From contig JAJQFE010000051.1 in assembly GCA_021201295.1 (NCBI GenBank), positions 1 to 34,082 on the forward strand: DNA of 34,082 nt, written 5' to 3'. This DNA comes from Tannerellaceae bacterium (GTDB lineage Bacteria > Bacteroidota > Bacteroidia > Bacteroidales > Tannerellaceae). Of this stretch, positions 26,895 to 34,082 are shown piece by piece. The position numbers and the translations under genes are program-made. Position 1 is the stretch's first letter, and each line of letters begins with the position of its first letter. The notes beneath the pieces were generated by a model that had not been told where the DNA came from, ran no database searches, and worked only from the letters and a program-made list of their open reading frames with translations.

Positions 26895-28832
26895 ATGAGC
26901 TATTTGAAGTTTGACAAAACAATAATGATCAACCTAGAGGAATCACTAAGTCGTGAAGTTCTCCGGACAAACAGAAAAGGCGCATATCATTGTACCACGG
27001 TTGTTGACTGTAATACAAGAAAATACCATGGATTATTGGTCTTACCCGTACCGGAATTAGATGATGATGACCACGTTCTTTTGTCGTCTTTTGACGAAAC
27101 TGTAATTCAGCATGGAGCAAAATTTAATCTGGGTCTACATAAGTATTTTGGTGATAATTATAGTCCGAAAGGCCATAAATATATCCGTGAATATTCGTGT
27201 GAGACAGTTCCTCGTACTGTATACCGGGTCGGAGGGGTGATTTTATCTAAAGAGAAGGTGTTTTCTTTATATGAAAACCGAATTCTGATTAAGTATACCT
27301 TAGAGGATGCCCATTCGGCTACTACTCTTAGATTCCGTCCTTTTTTGGCTTTCAGGAATGTGAAGGAGTTGACTCATGCAAATGGGGCTGTAGATCAGTC
27401 CTATACAGAAATCCCTAACGGGATAAAAACCTGTATGTATCATGGGTATCCAGAATTATTCATGCAGTTTAATAAAAAAACTAAATTTGTTTTTGAACCT
27501 TATTGGTATGATGGAATCGAATATCCAAAAGAAATGGAAAGGGGATATCCGTATCAGGAAGACCTCTATGTTCCGGGATATTTTGAAGTTCCTATTAAAA
27601 AGGGTGAATCTATTATTTTTAGCGCTGGAGTAAGCCAGGTAGTGACTACCCGTTTAAAATCATTATATGAGAATGAAGTTCATGCACGGACTCCCCGCAC
27701 CAGTTTTTTTAATTGTCTGAAAAATTCAGCACAGCAATTTTATTTCCGTCCCGGCGAAAATGATGATGCTTATCTATTACCAGGTTATCCATGGTTTAAA
27801 GTAAGAGCAAGGGATATGTTTATTTCTTTACCGGGATGTACCCTTTCTATTCAGGATCAGATACGTTATGAAAAGATTATGGCTACTGCTATTCCTGCTT
27901 TACGTACTTTTATGGAAGAGGGTAAACCTGATCCTGTTATTCATGAAATAGATCAACCGGATGTTTTGCTGTGGTGTATATGGGCTATCCAGCAATATGC
28001 TAAGGAAATAGGCACAGAAGTCTGTCGGAATTTGTATGGGGATTTGGTAAAAGAGATTATTCATTATATTTCTTCTCAGGGACATCCGGATATGAAACTG
28101 ATGGAGAATGGGCTATTGTATGCGGAAGGAAAAGAGAAAGCCATTACCTGGATGAATTCCACTGTAAATGGGAAACCTGTAGTACTACGTTCAGGTTATA
28201 TTGTGGAGTTTAATGCCCTATGGTATAATGCCCTTTGTTTTTATAAGGAACTCAACGAAGATAAAATAGAGGAAAAAGTAGCTGATCTGATACCATTAAT
28301 TGATAAGTCCTTCCTGGAAGTATTTGTCAATGGATATAATTACCTGTTTGATTCTGTAAGTGGATCTGTGGTAGACTGGAGTGTACGCCCCAATATGATT
28401 TTTGCCGTTGCTTTGCCTTATTCACCTCTGACAAGAATCCAGAAGAGGGCCATTGTGGACATTACTACCAAAGAGTTGTTGACTCCTAAAGGTCTCCGTT
28501 CGTTAAGTCCGAAGAGTGAAGGCTATAAACCTTATTATGTAGGTCCTCAGGTAGAACGTGATCTGGTGTATCATCAGGGTACGGCATGGCCCTGGTTGCT
28601 TGGATTTTATCTGGAAGCTTATCTGCGGGTATTTGGTATGAGTGGTGTCTCATTTACAGAACGGATGTTGATTAGTATGGAAGAAGAAGTTAAACTGCAC
28701 TGTATTGGAACGATTCCGGAACTGTTCGATGGAAATCCTCCATTTACAGGACGCGGAGGAATCTCTTTTGCTATGAATGTGGCGGCTATTCTGCGCGTAG
28801 TGGAAATATTGAAGAAGTTTAACGCTGAATAA
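26895..28832 (+). CDS. Amylo-alpha-1,6-glucosidase (glycogen debranching enzyme)
   Basis: The 645-residue cytosolic protein has the N-terminal GDE domain (LRTNRKGAYHCTTVVDCNTRKYHGLL) and a C-terminal (alpha/alpha)6 barrel typical of GH133/GDE_C. Barrel landmarks are the GYPWFKVRARDMFISLPG segment, which corresponds to the WGRD region of other debranching enzymes, and HQGTAWPWLLGFYLEAYL near the end. It would cleave alpha-1,6 branches of glycogen or limit dextrins. It leads a three-gene plus-strand operon with a GT4 transferase (17 bases on) and a GH57 enzyme, an order I recall from other Bacteroidales. It is complete. Confidence 0.9.
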   Translation: MSYLKFDKTIMINLEESLSREVLRTNRKGAYHCTTVVDCNTRKYHGLLVLPVPELDDDDHVLLSSFDETVIQHGAKFNLGLHKYFGDNYSPKGHKYIREYSCETVPRTVYRVGGVILSKEKVFSLYENRILIKYTLEDAHSATTLRFRPFLAFRNVKELTHANGAVDQSYTEIPNGIKTCMYHGYPELFMQFNKKTKFVFEPYWYDGIEYPKEMERGYPYQEDLYVPGYFEVPIKKGESIIFSAGVSQVVTTRLKSLYENEVHARTPRTSFFNCLKNSAQQFYFRPGENDDAYLLPGYPWFKVRARDMFISLPGCTLSIQDQIRYEKIMATAIPALRTFMEEGKPDPVIHEIDQPDVLLWCIWAIQQYAKEIGTEVCRNLYGDLVKEIIHYISSQGHPDMKLMENGLLYAEGKEKAITWMNSTVNGKPVVLRSGYIVEFNALWYNALCFYKELNEDKIEEKVADLIPLIDKSFLEVFVNGYNYLFDSVSGSVVDWSVRPNMIFAVALPYSPLTRIQKRAIVDITTKELLTPKGLRSLSPKSEGYKPYYVGPQVERDLVYHQGTAWPWLLGFYLEAYLRVFGMSGVSFTERMLISMEEEVKLHCIGTIPELFDGNPPFTGRGGISFAMNVAAILRVVEILKKFNAE

Positions 28833-28849
28833 AACGATAGTCTATTATT

Positions 28850-30115
28850 ATGAAAGCATTAATGTTTGGATGGGAATTTCCCCCACATATTTTAGGGGGA
28901 TTAGGAACGGCCAGTTTTGGATTAACCCGTGGGATGGCGATGCAGCCGGATATGGATATCACGTTTGTGATCCCTAAACCATGGGGTGATGAAGACCAGA
29001 GCTTTCTGAAGATAATCGGAGCCTGTAATACTCCTATTGCATGGCGGGATGTACATATGGATTACGTCAGCAGCCGTTTATCAAAATATATGGATCCGCA
29101 AATATACTATACGTATCGTGACCATATTTATGCGGATTTTAATTATATGCATGTAAATGACCTGGGTTGTATTGAGTTTTCAGGTCGTTATCCGGATAAT
29201 CTTCTGGAGGAAATTAATAACTACTCCATTGTTGCCGGAGTTATAGGCCGTGCCGAACAGTATGATATCATTCATGCTCATGACTGGTTGACCTATCCGG
29301 CGGGTATCCATGCTAAAAACATTAGTGGTAAGCCATTAGTGATTCACGTGCATGCAACCGACTATGACCGTAGTCGTGGAAATGTGAATCCGAATGTTTA
29401 TGCTATCGAAAAAAATGGTATGGATTATGCTGATCATATCATTACGGTAAGTAATCTGACCCGTCAGACTGTGATTGAAAAATACCATCAGGACCCATTC
29501 AAAGTTACTACTGTGCACAATGCAGTAGAACCTTTAAGTCCTGATATCCTGTCTATTCCGGATAAGAAAGGAGTAAAAGATAAAGTCATTACTTTCTTGG
29601 GGCGTATTACTATGCAGAAAGGACCTGAGTATTTTATAGAGGCAGCTGCCAAAGTGCTGGCGAAATCACCTAATGCCCGTTTTGTAATGGCTGGTAGCGG
29701 AGATATGATGGATCAGATGATCCGTCTGGCTGCCGCCAGAAATATCTCGGATCGTTTTCATTTTACCGGCTTTATGAAAGGTAAACAGGTATATGAGGTG
29801 TTAAAAGCAAGTGATATGTATGTAATGCCCTCTGTTTCAGAACCATTTGGTATTTCTCCATTAGAAGCTATGCAATGCGGTGTACCTTCTATCATTTCCA
29901 AACAATCCGGTTGTGCAGAAATCCTTGATTATGCTGTGAAAGTAGATTATTGGGACATTGAAGCTATGGCAGATGCAATGTATTCGATTATTACTTATCC
30001 CGCTATGCATGAATTCCTGAAAGTGGAAGGCAAAAATGAAGTGGATAATATAAAATGGGAATATGCAGGCCAGAAAGTTTGCAATATATATGACCAGGTG
30101 ATTAGTAAAAAATGA
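28850..30115 (+). CDS. GT4 glycosyltransferase, glycogen synthase-like
   Basis: The 421-residue GT-B enzyme opens MFGWEFPPHILGGLG, the donor-site Gly-rich loop of glycogen/starch synthase-like transferases, followed by HAHDWLTYPAG. The C-terminal half has FLGRITMQKGPEYFIEAA and SEPFGISPLEAMQCG, the E-x7-E motif that binds the sugar-nucleotide. It probably extends alpha-1,4-glucan using UDP- or ADP-glucose. Another alpha-glucoside product is possible. It lies between debranching enzyme and GH57 genes with short spacers, so a role in glycogen turnover is the best inference. It has no signal peptide and ends in TGA. Confidence 0.85.
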   Translation: MKALMFGWEFPPHILGGLGTASFGLTRGMAMQPDMDITFVIPKPWGDEDQSFLKIIGACNTPIAWRDVHMDYVSSRLSKYMDPQIYYTYRDHIYADFNYMHVNDLGCIEFSGRYPDNLLEEINNYSIVAGVIGRAEQYDIIHAHDWLTYPAGIHAKNISGKPLVIHVHATDYDRSRGNVNPNVYAIEKNGMDYADHIITVSNLTRQTVIEKYHQDPFKVTTVHNAVEPLSPDILSIPDKKGVKDKVITFLGRITMQKGPEYFIEAAAKVLAKSPNARFVMAGSGDMMDQMIRLAAARNISDRFHFTGFMKGKQVYEVLKASDMYVMPSVSEPFGISPLEAMQCGVPSIISKQSGCAEILDYAVKVDYWDIEAMADAMYSIITYPAMHEFLKVEGKNEVDNIKWEYAGQKVCNIYDQVISKK

Positions 30116-30141
30116 ACAGACAATAAAATATTAAATATATT

Positions 30142-31452
30142 ATGAAAACTATTTGTTTCTATTTTCAAATACACCAGCCATTCCGGTTAAAGAGATATCG
30201 TTTTTTTGATATAGGAAATGATCATTATTATTATGATGATTTTCAGAATGAAGAGATTATGAGACGTATCTCTGAGCGTTGTTATCTGCCGGCTAACCGC
30301 ACTCTCATGGAAATGATCAAAAGTAGCGGAGGTAAATTTAAAGTAGCTTTTTCTATTTCAGGGACAGCTCTGGAACAAATGGAGATCTATAGCCCGGAAG
30401 TAATTGACAGTTTTAAAGAATTAGCCGCTACCGGAAATGTGGAATTTCTGACAGAAACCTATTCTCACTCTTTAACCTCCTTAGGAGATCCGGAAGATTT
30501 CAGGCTTCAGGTAAAAAAACACCGGGATAAGATTCATACTTTATTTGGTGTGAAACCCAAAGTTTTCCGTAATACAGAATTGATCTATTCGGATGAGATT
30601 TCTGAATTGGTTTACGGCTTAGGATTCCGGGGCATGCTGACAGAAGGAGCAAAGCATATTCTTGGTTGGAAAAGCCCTAATTATGTATATACCTCTTCTT
30701 ATCGTCCTCAGTTAAAACTACTTTTAAAAAATGACTGTTATAGTGAAGATTTATCTTTGCGTTTCTCTAATTATAGCTGGACAGAATATCCGTTGACTGC
30801 TGATAAATATATGTCATGGATAGCGGCCACTCCTAAATCTGAACAAATTATAAATTTGTTTATGAATTATGAGGTATTAGGTTCTCTGCAACCTGCAGAA
30901 TCCGGTATATTTGATTTTATGAAGGCATTACCCCGTTTTGCTGCAGAAAAGGGAATTAGCTTCTCTACTCCTTCTGAAGTCTTTTCTTTGTTAAAACCGG
31001 TGGATGCTATTTCCGTACCTTATCCTATGTCCTGGGTCGATGAAGAAAAAGACTGTAGCTCCTGGTTGGGCAATATTCTGCAACAGGAAGCTTTTCGTAA
31101 AGTGAATGAGATTAGTGAACGGGTAAGATTAGTGGAAGACAGACGGATCAGACAGGATTGGGACTATCTGTTAAGCAGTGATCATTTCTATTATATGAAT
31201 ACTAAGCATGTGGGGGAAAAAGGATTCAGTCCTTATGATAATCCATATGATGCATTCAATAATTATATGAATGTTTTATCAGACTTTATCTTCCGTGTAA
31301 ATGCCCAGTTCCCTTCTTCTATAGAAAATGAAGAACTCAATTCTCTTCTTACTACAATTAAAAATCAGGGTGAAGAGATCGAAACTTTGCAGAAAGAACT
31401 GGAAAAAGCGAAAAAGCGAATAATTAAAAAACAGTCACTGAAAAATAAGTGA
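30142..31452 (+). CDS. GH57 family alpha-amylase/glucanotransferase
   Basis: The 436-residue enzyme has GH57 motifs: FQIHQP (His11), GNVEFLTETYSHSL with the motif around residues 99-110, and the catalytic nucleophile Glu146 in FRNTELIY. The predicted acid/base Asp would lie in the segment after SWTEYPLTADKYMSW, but I cannot place it with confidence. The last 35 residues form a Lys/Glu coiled coil (EEIETLQKELEKAKKRI). There is no signal peptide, so it should act on intracellular glucan. It is the third gene of the operon, 26 bases after the GT4 gene. Branching or amylase activity cannot be decided from sequence alone. Confidence 0.87.
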   Translation: MKTICFYFQIHQPFRLKRYRFFDIGNDHYYYDDFQNEEIMRRISERCYLPANRTLMEMIKSSGGKFKVAFSISGTALEQMEIYSPEVIDSFKELAATGNVEFLTETYSHSLTSLGDPEDFRLQVKKHRDKIHTLFGVKPKVFRNTELIYSDEISELVYGLGFRGMLTEGAKHILGWKSPNYVYTSSYRPQLKLLLKNDCYSEDLSLRFSNYSWTEYPLTADKYMSWIAATPKSEQIINLFMNYEVLGSLQPAESGIFDFMKALPRFAAEKGISFSTPSEVFSLLKPVDAISVPYPMSWVDEEKDCSSWLGNILQQEAFRKVNEISERVRLVEDRRIRQDWDYLLSSDHFYYMNTKHVGEKGFSPYDNPYDAFNNYMNVLSDFIFRVNAQFPSSIENEELNSLLTTIKNQGEEIETLQKELEKAKKRIIKKQSLKNK

Positions 31453-31584
31453 ACCTTTTCAATTTAATTCTGTTATTATAATATAGTGTTTTTCATGGTA
31501 TTAGAATTAAGTTAGATTAGGTTATCCGTCTTGTTCATGAGAATAGGACGATTATTTTTTAGAGGTTACTAAAGAAATATATAA

Positions 31585-31606
31585 ATAGAAAACAGCTGTT
31601 TTCTAT
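31585..31606. terminator. 22-bp perfect palindrome between convergent GH57 and GldB-like genes
   Basis: The 22-base sequence is its own reverse complement: half-site ATAGAAAACAG followed by CTGTTTTCTAT. It lies 3 bases beyond the GldB-like stop on the minus strand. The position suits a bidirectional terminator, although neither side has a long T run. Confidence 0.5.
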
Positions 31607-31608
31607 CT

Positions 31609-32604
31609 TTAATTTCCTTTATATTTGGAAATTATCAGAATCTCCTGTGCGTTCTCTATTTTCATAAGTTCTTCAGGACTATCCCCCTTCTCTTTTATAT
31701 AGTGCTCTATAATTTGCCATCCTATCCAGGAACCCAGATTACCCGGTGCTTCGGAAAAAATAGTGTTTGCAGAGGGAACTTCTTCAAAATATTTAGTAGT
31801 AGTCATTACATCCGGAGTGTAAAGATGTTTCCGCTCAAGAATTGATTTCCAGATCATTTTGCTGTTTTCTTCACACCATTCATATTCCTGTCTGGTATAA
31901 CCCATCAGTTCATAAGGTTTGATGTCAGGAAGAGCATGTGCAATCAGGTATTTTATTTTTCCTTCGTATACCATACGGTCCAGTAAAATGCTTTCATTTC
32001 CTTCAAAAGGAAATTCAGCCATTAACCATCCGGAAAGATAATCCGGTACAATATAGCTCTTTTGCATTTTCTGACGTTGATTTTCATAAAAGAAGTCCTG
32101 ATACAGAGGATATTCTTTACCCATATATTTATCTATGGATAAAGAAAGGAGATGTTCTCCTGCCAATACATTCTGATTGAGTCCGGAAACATGCATATAT
32201 ACTGTAGGGATGGGAATTGACGGAAAAGACTGACTAAGATAGGCAAAACCATTTCCTAATTCCTGTTCCAGGTCTTCAATAGAGTCATATAACTCAATAG
32301 CATGGGTATATAACCCTTTGAGAGTAGGTTCAGAATAATAATTCTCTAATTTGTCAAAAAAACCTGGTTGGTCCGGAGATTGGATATTCAGGATCGCTTT
32401 ACCTGTAATCTCTAACATTTCCGGATATTCCTGTAATAGTTGTTGACGAAGAAGCGTATCTTCCGATTGAATTAATTGGAACAACGTTTTATCAAAACGA
32501 TGAATTTGTATAGTATCAGCTATTAAATGGGCGGAACTGTTCTGTCCGTTGCAGGCAGAAAAAACAAATATGAAAATTAAAAATGAAATTATTCGGACTG
32601 TCAT
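31609..32604 (-). CDS. GldB-like lipoprotein
   Basis: The 331-residue protein begins with a lipoprotein signal ending FSAC (Cys18), so it should be lipid-anchored in the cell envelope. The body, with HRFDKTLFQL, LQEYPEMLEI, YMHVSGLNQNV, LSIDKYMG and PYELMGYTRQEYEWC, resembles the GldB family, first described as a gliding motility protein in Flavobacterium but widespread in non-gliding Bacteroidota. The C-terminal EEVPSANTIFSEAPGNLGSWIGWQII segment is a strong family marker. Function outside gliding bacteria is unknown. It lies downstream of the DUF4369 gene in the same direction, with about 120 bases between. Confidence 0.82.
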   Translation of the reverse strand: MTVRIISFLIFIFVFSACNGQNSSAHLIADTIQIHRFDKTLFQLIQSEDTLLRQQLLQEYPEMLEITGKAILNIQSPDQPGFFDKLENYYSEPTLKGLYTHAIELYDSIEDLEQELGNGFAYLSQSFPSIPIPTVYMHVSGLNQNVLAGEHLLSLSIDKYMGKEYPLYQDFFYENQRQKMQKSYIVPDYLSGWLMAEFPFEGNESILLDRMVYEGKIKYLIAHALPDIKPYELMGYTRQEYEWCEENSKMIWKSILERKHLYTPDVMTTTKYFEEVPSANTIFSEAPGNLGSWIGWQIIEHYIKEKGDSPEELMKIENAQEILIISKYKGN

Positions 32605-32727
32605 TTATAAATTTTGTTTTATTTATAAAACGGCAAAAATTTATTTTATTGTTTTCAGATATTTCTGCAAAATTATAAATAAAAAGAATCTATGTAGTTA
32701 ATTTCTGCTTTTATAGTTTCTGCAGGT

Positions 32728-33330
32728 TTACGGATTTATTTTATCAGCTAATTTTAACTTGTTAATTTCATCATCGGAAAATGTATGTTTCATCATTTCA
32801 TAAACAAACTGCCCTACCGTTGTGTTTCAGTTATTTTTAATAAAATCAAAATTATAATCCCTGAATTCTGCCTGAATTGCCTGTATATTTTGTTTTATTA
32901 TTTCCTGCTCTGTTTTTTTTCTCCCTTGTATCCCAGTCTGGAAATTCCAAATTCGTTTATATGTATCTTCTTTTTTCCAGTGCTGTAAAAGATTATTTTG
33001 TTTAGTACCAGAAGCAGAACTAATAGAATCTAATATTACATTTATACAGCCAGGTTCCGGAACAATTAATAATTCCTGAACATACAAACGCAAAGCAATA
33101 CGGGTTCGTATCACTTTAATATCTGAGGTGGTTATTTTTCCGTTAAAAGAGAAAGCTTCATTTTTTACATACATTGAATCCACCTTTGTAGGCTCATTTA
33201 AAGAAACCAGATAAATGACTTCATTTTCCAGCTGTCCATTAGCTATAATTCCTTTAATCTCATATAAATCAGAAGAATTACTACAGGAAATAAACATACA
33301 TATCAACAGAAATAAAACTACTTTTCCCAT
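32728..33330 (-). CDS. DUF4369 lipoprotein with an in-frame TGA at 32827-32829
   Basis: A signal ending FISC (Cys16) precedes a DUF4369 beta domain (YEIKGIIANGQLENEVIYLV, KVDSMYVKNEAFSF) and a helical part. In many Bacteroidota proteins these precede a thioredoxin-like domain. The frame stops at TGA after DFIKNN (167 residues), but the same frame continues NTTVGQFVYEMMKHTFSDDE for another 32 codons to TAA at 32728-32730. That continuation looks like the family's N-x-x-G-x-x-x-F/Y-E helix, so the TGA is probably a lesion and the natural protein about 200 residues, still without a thioredoxin domain. I cannot say which residue belongs at the TGA. Its role is unknown. Confidence 0.65.
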
Positions 33331-33348
33331 GTAAGTAAAAAATTAAAA

Positions 33349-33398
33349 ATGAACAAAAAATATGGGTAAATATATATTTACCCATATTTTTTGTTCAT
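33349..33398. terminator. 50-bp perfect palindrome, likely bidirectional terminator
   Basis: Bases 33349-33398 are exactly self-complementary: left arm ATGAACAAAAAATATGGGTA..., right arm ...TACCCATATTTTTTGTTCAT. The core TATGGGTAAAT hairpin is followed on each strand by six T, as in an intrinsic terminator. It lies between the surface protein stop (33410) and the DUF4369 start (33330), both minus strand. By chance each strand also reads ATG-AAC-AAA-AAA-TAT-GGG-TAA, a six-residue open frame. Confidence 0.75.
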
Positions 33399-33409
33399 AT
33401 TGCTATCAC

Positions 33410-34082
33410 TTATTTGGCTTTAAACATCCAATAGAACGCTTTACCATATTCTCCTCCATCACCATTGGTTGGCCATGCCAACACTAATTTATCATCATCT
33501 AATTGCAGGATATAATATTCATACACTCTGATGTTACCTTCATTTGGAGAGATACCGGCTAAAACAGTAACACTATTAGTGTATAGTTTACCTATACTCC
33601 AGATAGTACCATCATTTCCTTCTGTTTGATCCTCCATATCAAAAGAGAAAGAACCTTCCACCTGCGTTCCGTCTGTTTTATGAAGGGTTAATTTGGCACC
33701 TGAAAGAGTAAAAGTCATGTAAGCACCATCACCCTCGCCTTCAGCCGTATCATCCATACCGAATAATCCCGGAGACCACCATCCAGGGCTTTTATCACCT
33801 AAATAATTTCCATTTCCCCAAACAGCCGGTCCGTCTTCATTATCAGGCTGAGTATCATCCCATATCCAATCTTTAGATCCTCCACTTCCACACAAATATC
33901 CCCATGCAGCAGGCACTTCAAAGGAAAGTTCATCGACTCTGACAGGAAGCTCTTTGGTTATTTGTGTACCATCCGCATTTAATCCGGTAAAAGTAATTGT
34001 TAAATCACCCGCTACTACTACATCCACTTCATCATAAGCTTTCGTACTTATACCTACCCCATAATCCCATTGGGATAAAACA
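33410..34082 (-). CDS. C-terminal part of a Trp-rich secreted/surface protein (cut by window edge)
   Basis: The frame is open from TAA at 33410 to the right edge, about 223 codons, so the start lies outside. Visible sequence begins with an Ig/PKD-like strand region (DLTITFTGLNADGTQITKEL) and continues into a Trp/Gly/Asp-rich domain (CGSGGSKDWIWDD, VWGNGNYLGDKSPGWWSP, GAYMTFTLSGAKLTL, KAFYWMFKAK) with alternating beta strands, as in lipocalin-like or glycan-binding surface lipoproteins of Bacteroidota. No catalytic motif is evident. The DWIWDD and GWWSP aromatics could line a sugar-binding face, which is an inference. It ends just before the terminator at 33349-33398. Confidence 0.6.
   Translation of the reverse strand, partial: VLSQWDYGVGISTKAYDEVDVVVAGDLTITFTGLNADGTQITKELPVRVDELSFEVPAAWGYLCGSGGSKDWIWDDTQPDNEDGPAVWGNGNYLGDKSPGWWSPGLFGMDDTAEGEGDGAYMTFTLSGAKLTLHKTDGTQVEGSFSFDMEDQTEGNDGTIWSIGKLYTNSVTVLAGISPNEGNIRVYEYYILQLDDDKLVLAWPTNGDGGEYGKAFYWMFKAK

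Noticed and set aside
1-34082. Mobile elements, prophage, CRISPR arrays, tRNA and rRNA genes
   Set aside because: No transposase, integrase, regularly spaced repeats or recognisable tRNA/rRNA sequence was seen on either strand.

Overview
The window looks like chromosomal DNA of a gut-type Bacteroidales bacterium (phylum Bacteroidota). The evidence is AT-rich sequence with several TAnnTTTG-type promoter boxes and few Shine-Dalgarno sites, Bacteroidota families (DUF4494, DUF4369 lipoprotein, GldB-like lipoprotein, PorT-like barrel) and a pyrB-pyrI-flavin reductase gene order that I recall from Bacteroides relatives. I see no mobile element, phage, CRISPR array, tRNA or rRNA.

Layout. 1-174: 5' end of a radical SAM gene (-). 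638-5062: a glycan O-acetylation cassette of two SGNH hydrolases and an MBOAT acyltransferase (+). 5151-7380: DUF4494, YggS and a dihydroorotate dehydrogenase-like gene (-). 7529-8533: YghZ-type aldo/keto reductase (+). 8646-10143: GlsB-like membrane protein and a receiver-kinase protein that has lost both phospho-acceptors (-). 10335-15761: secreted GH51 arabinofuranosidase and an AddB-like nuclease (+). 15762-18490: pyrB, pyrI, flavin reductase and a PorT-like barrel in one run (-). 18664-21562: M24 aminopeptidase and alkaline phosphatase (-). 21818-26343: an unknown 118-residue protein, an AGCS symporter with a large soluble insert, then a histidine kinase and its REC-Hpt partner (+). 26344-26894: a gene-free gap with three consecutive RNA-like hairpins and a strong promoter. 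26895-31452: a glycogen/alpha-glucan operon of debranching enzyme, GT4 transferase and GH57 amylase (+). 31609-34082: GldB-like lipoprotein, DUF4369 lipoprotein and the 3' end of a Trp-rich surface protein (-).

The most striking feature is that eight genes carry nine lesions, and each gene is one base (two in the flavin reductase) from being intact. Three are in-frame TGA codons, two of them exactly where Trp is expected. One is a TAG where Gln is expected. Five are single-base indels, four of them in A/T runs. TGA clearly works as a normal stop in other genes here, so a recoded genetic code is not supported. Residual long-read sequencing errors or very recent pseudogenisation are the leading explanations. 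The most interesting biology that does not depend on those lesions is the receiver-kinase at 9019-10143, whose receiver Asp is Ala and whose H-box His is Gln while its ATP-binding motifs remain. It is followed by the hairpin array at 26504-26611, the 50-bp perfect palindrome at 33349-33398 and the GH51 enzyme with Ser in place of the Asn before its acid/base Glu.
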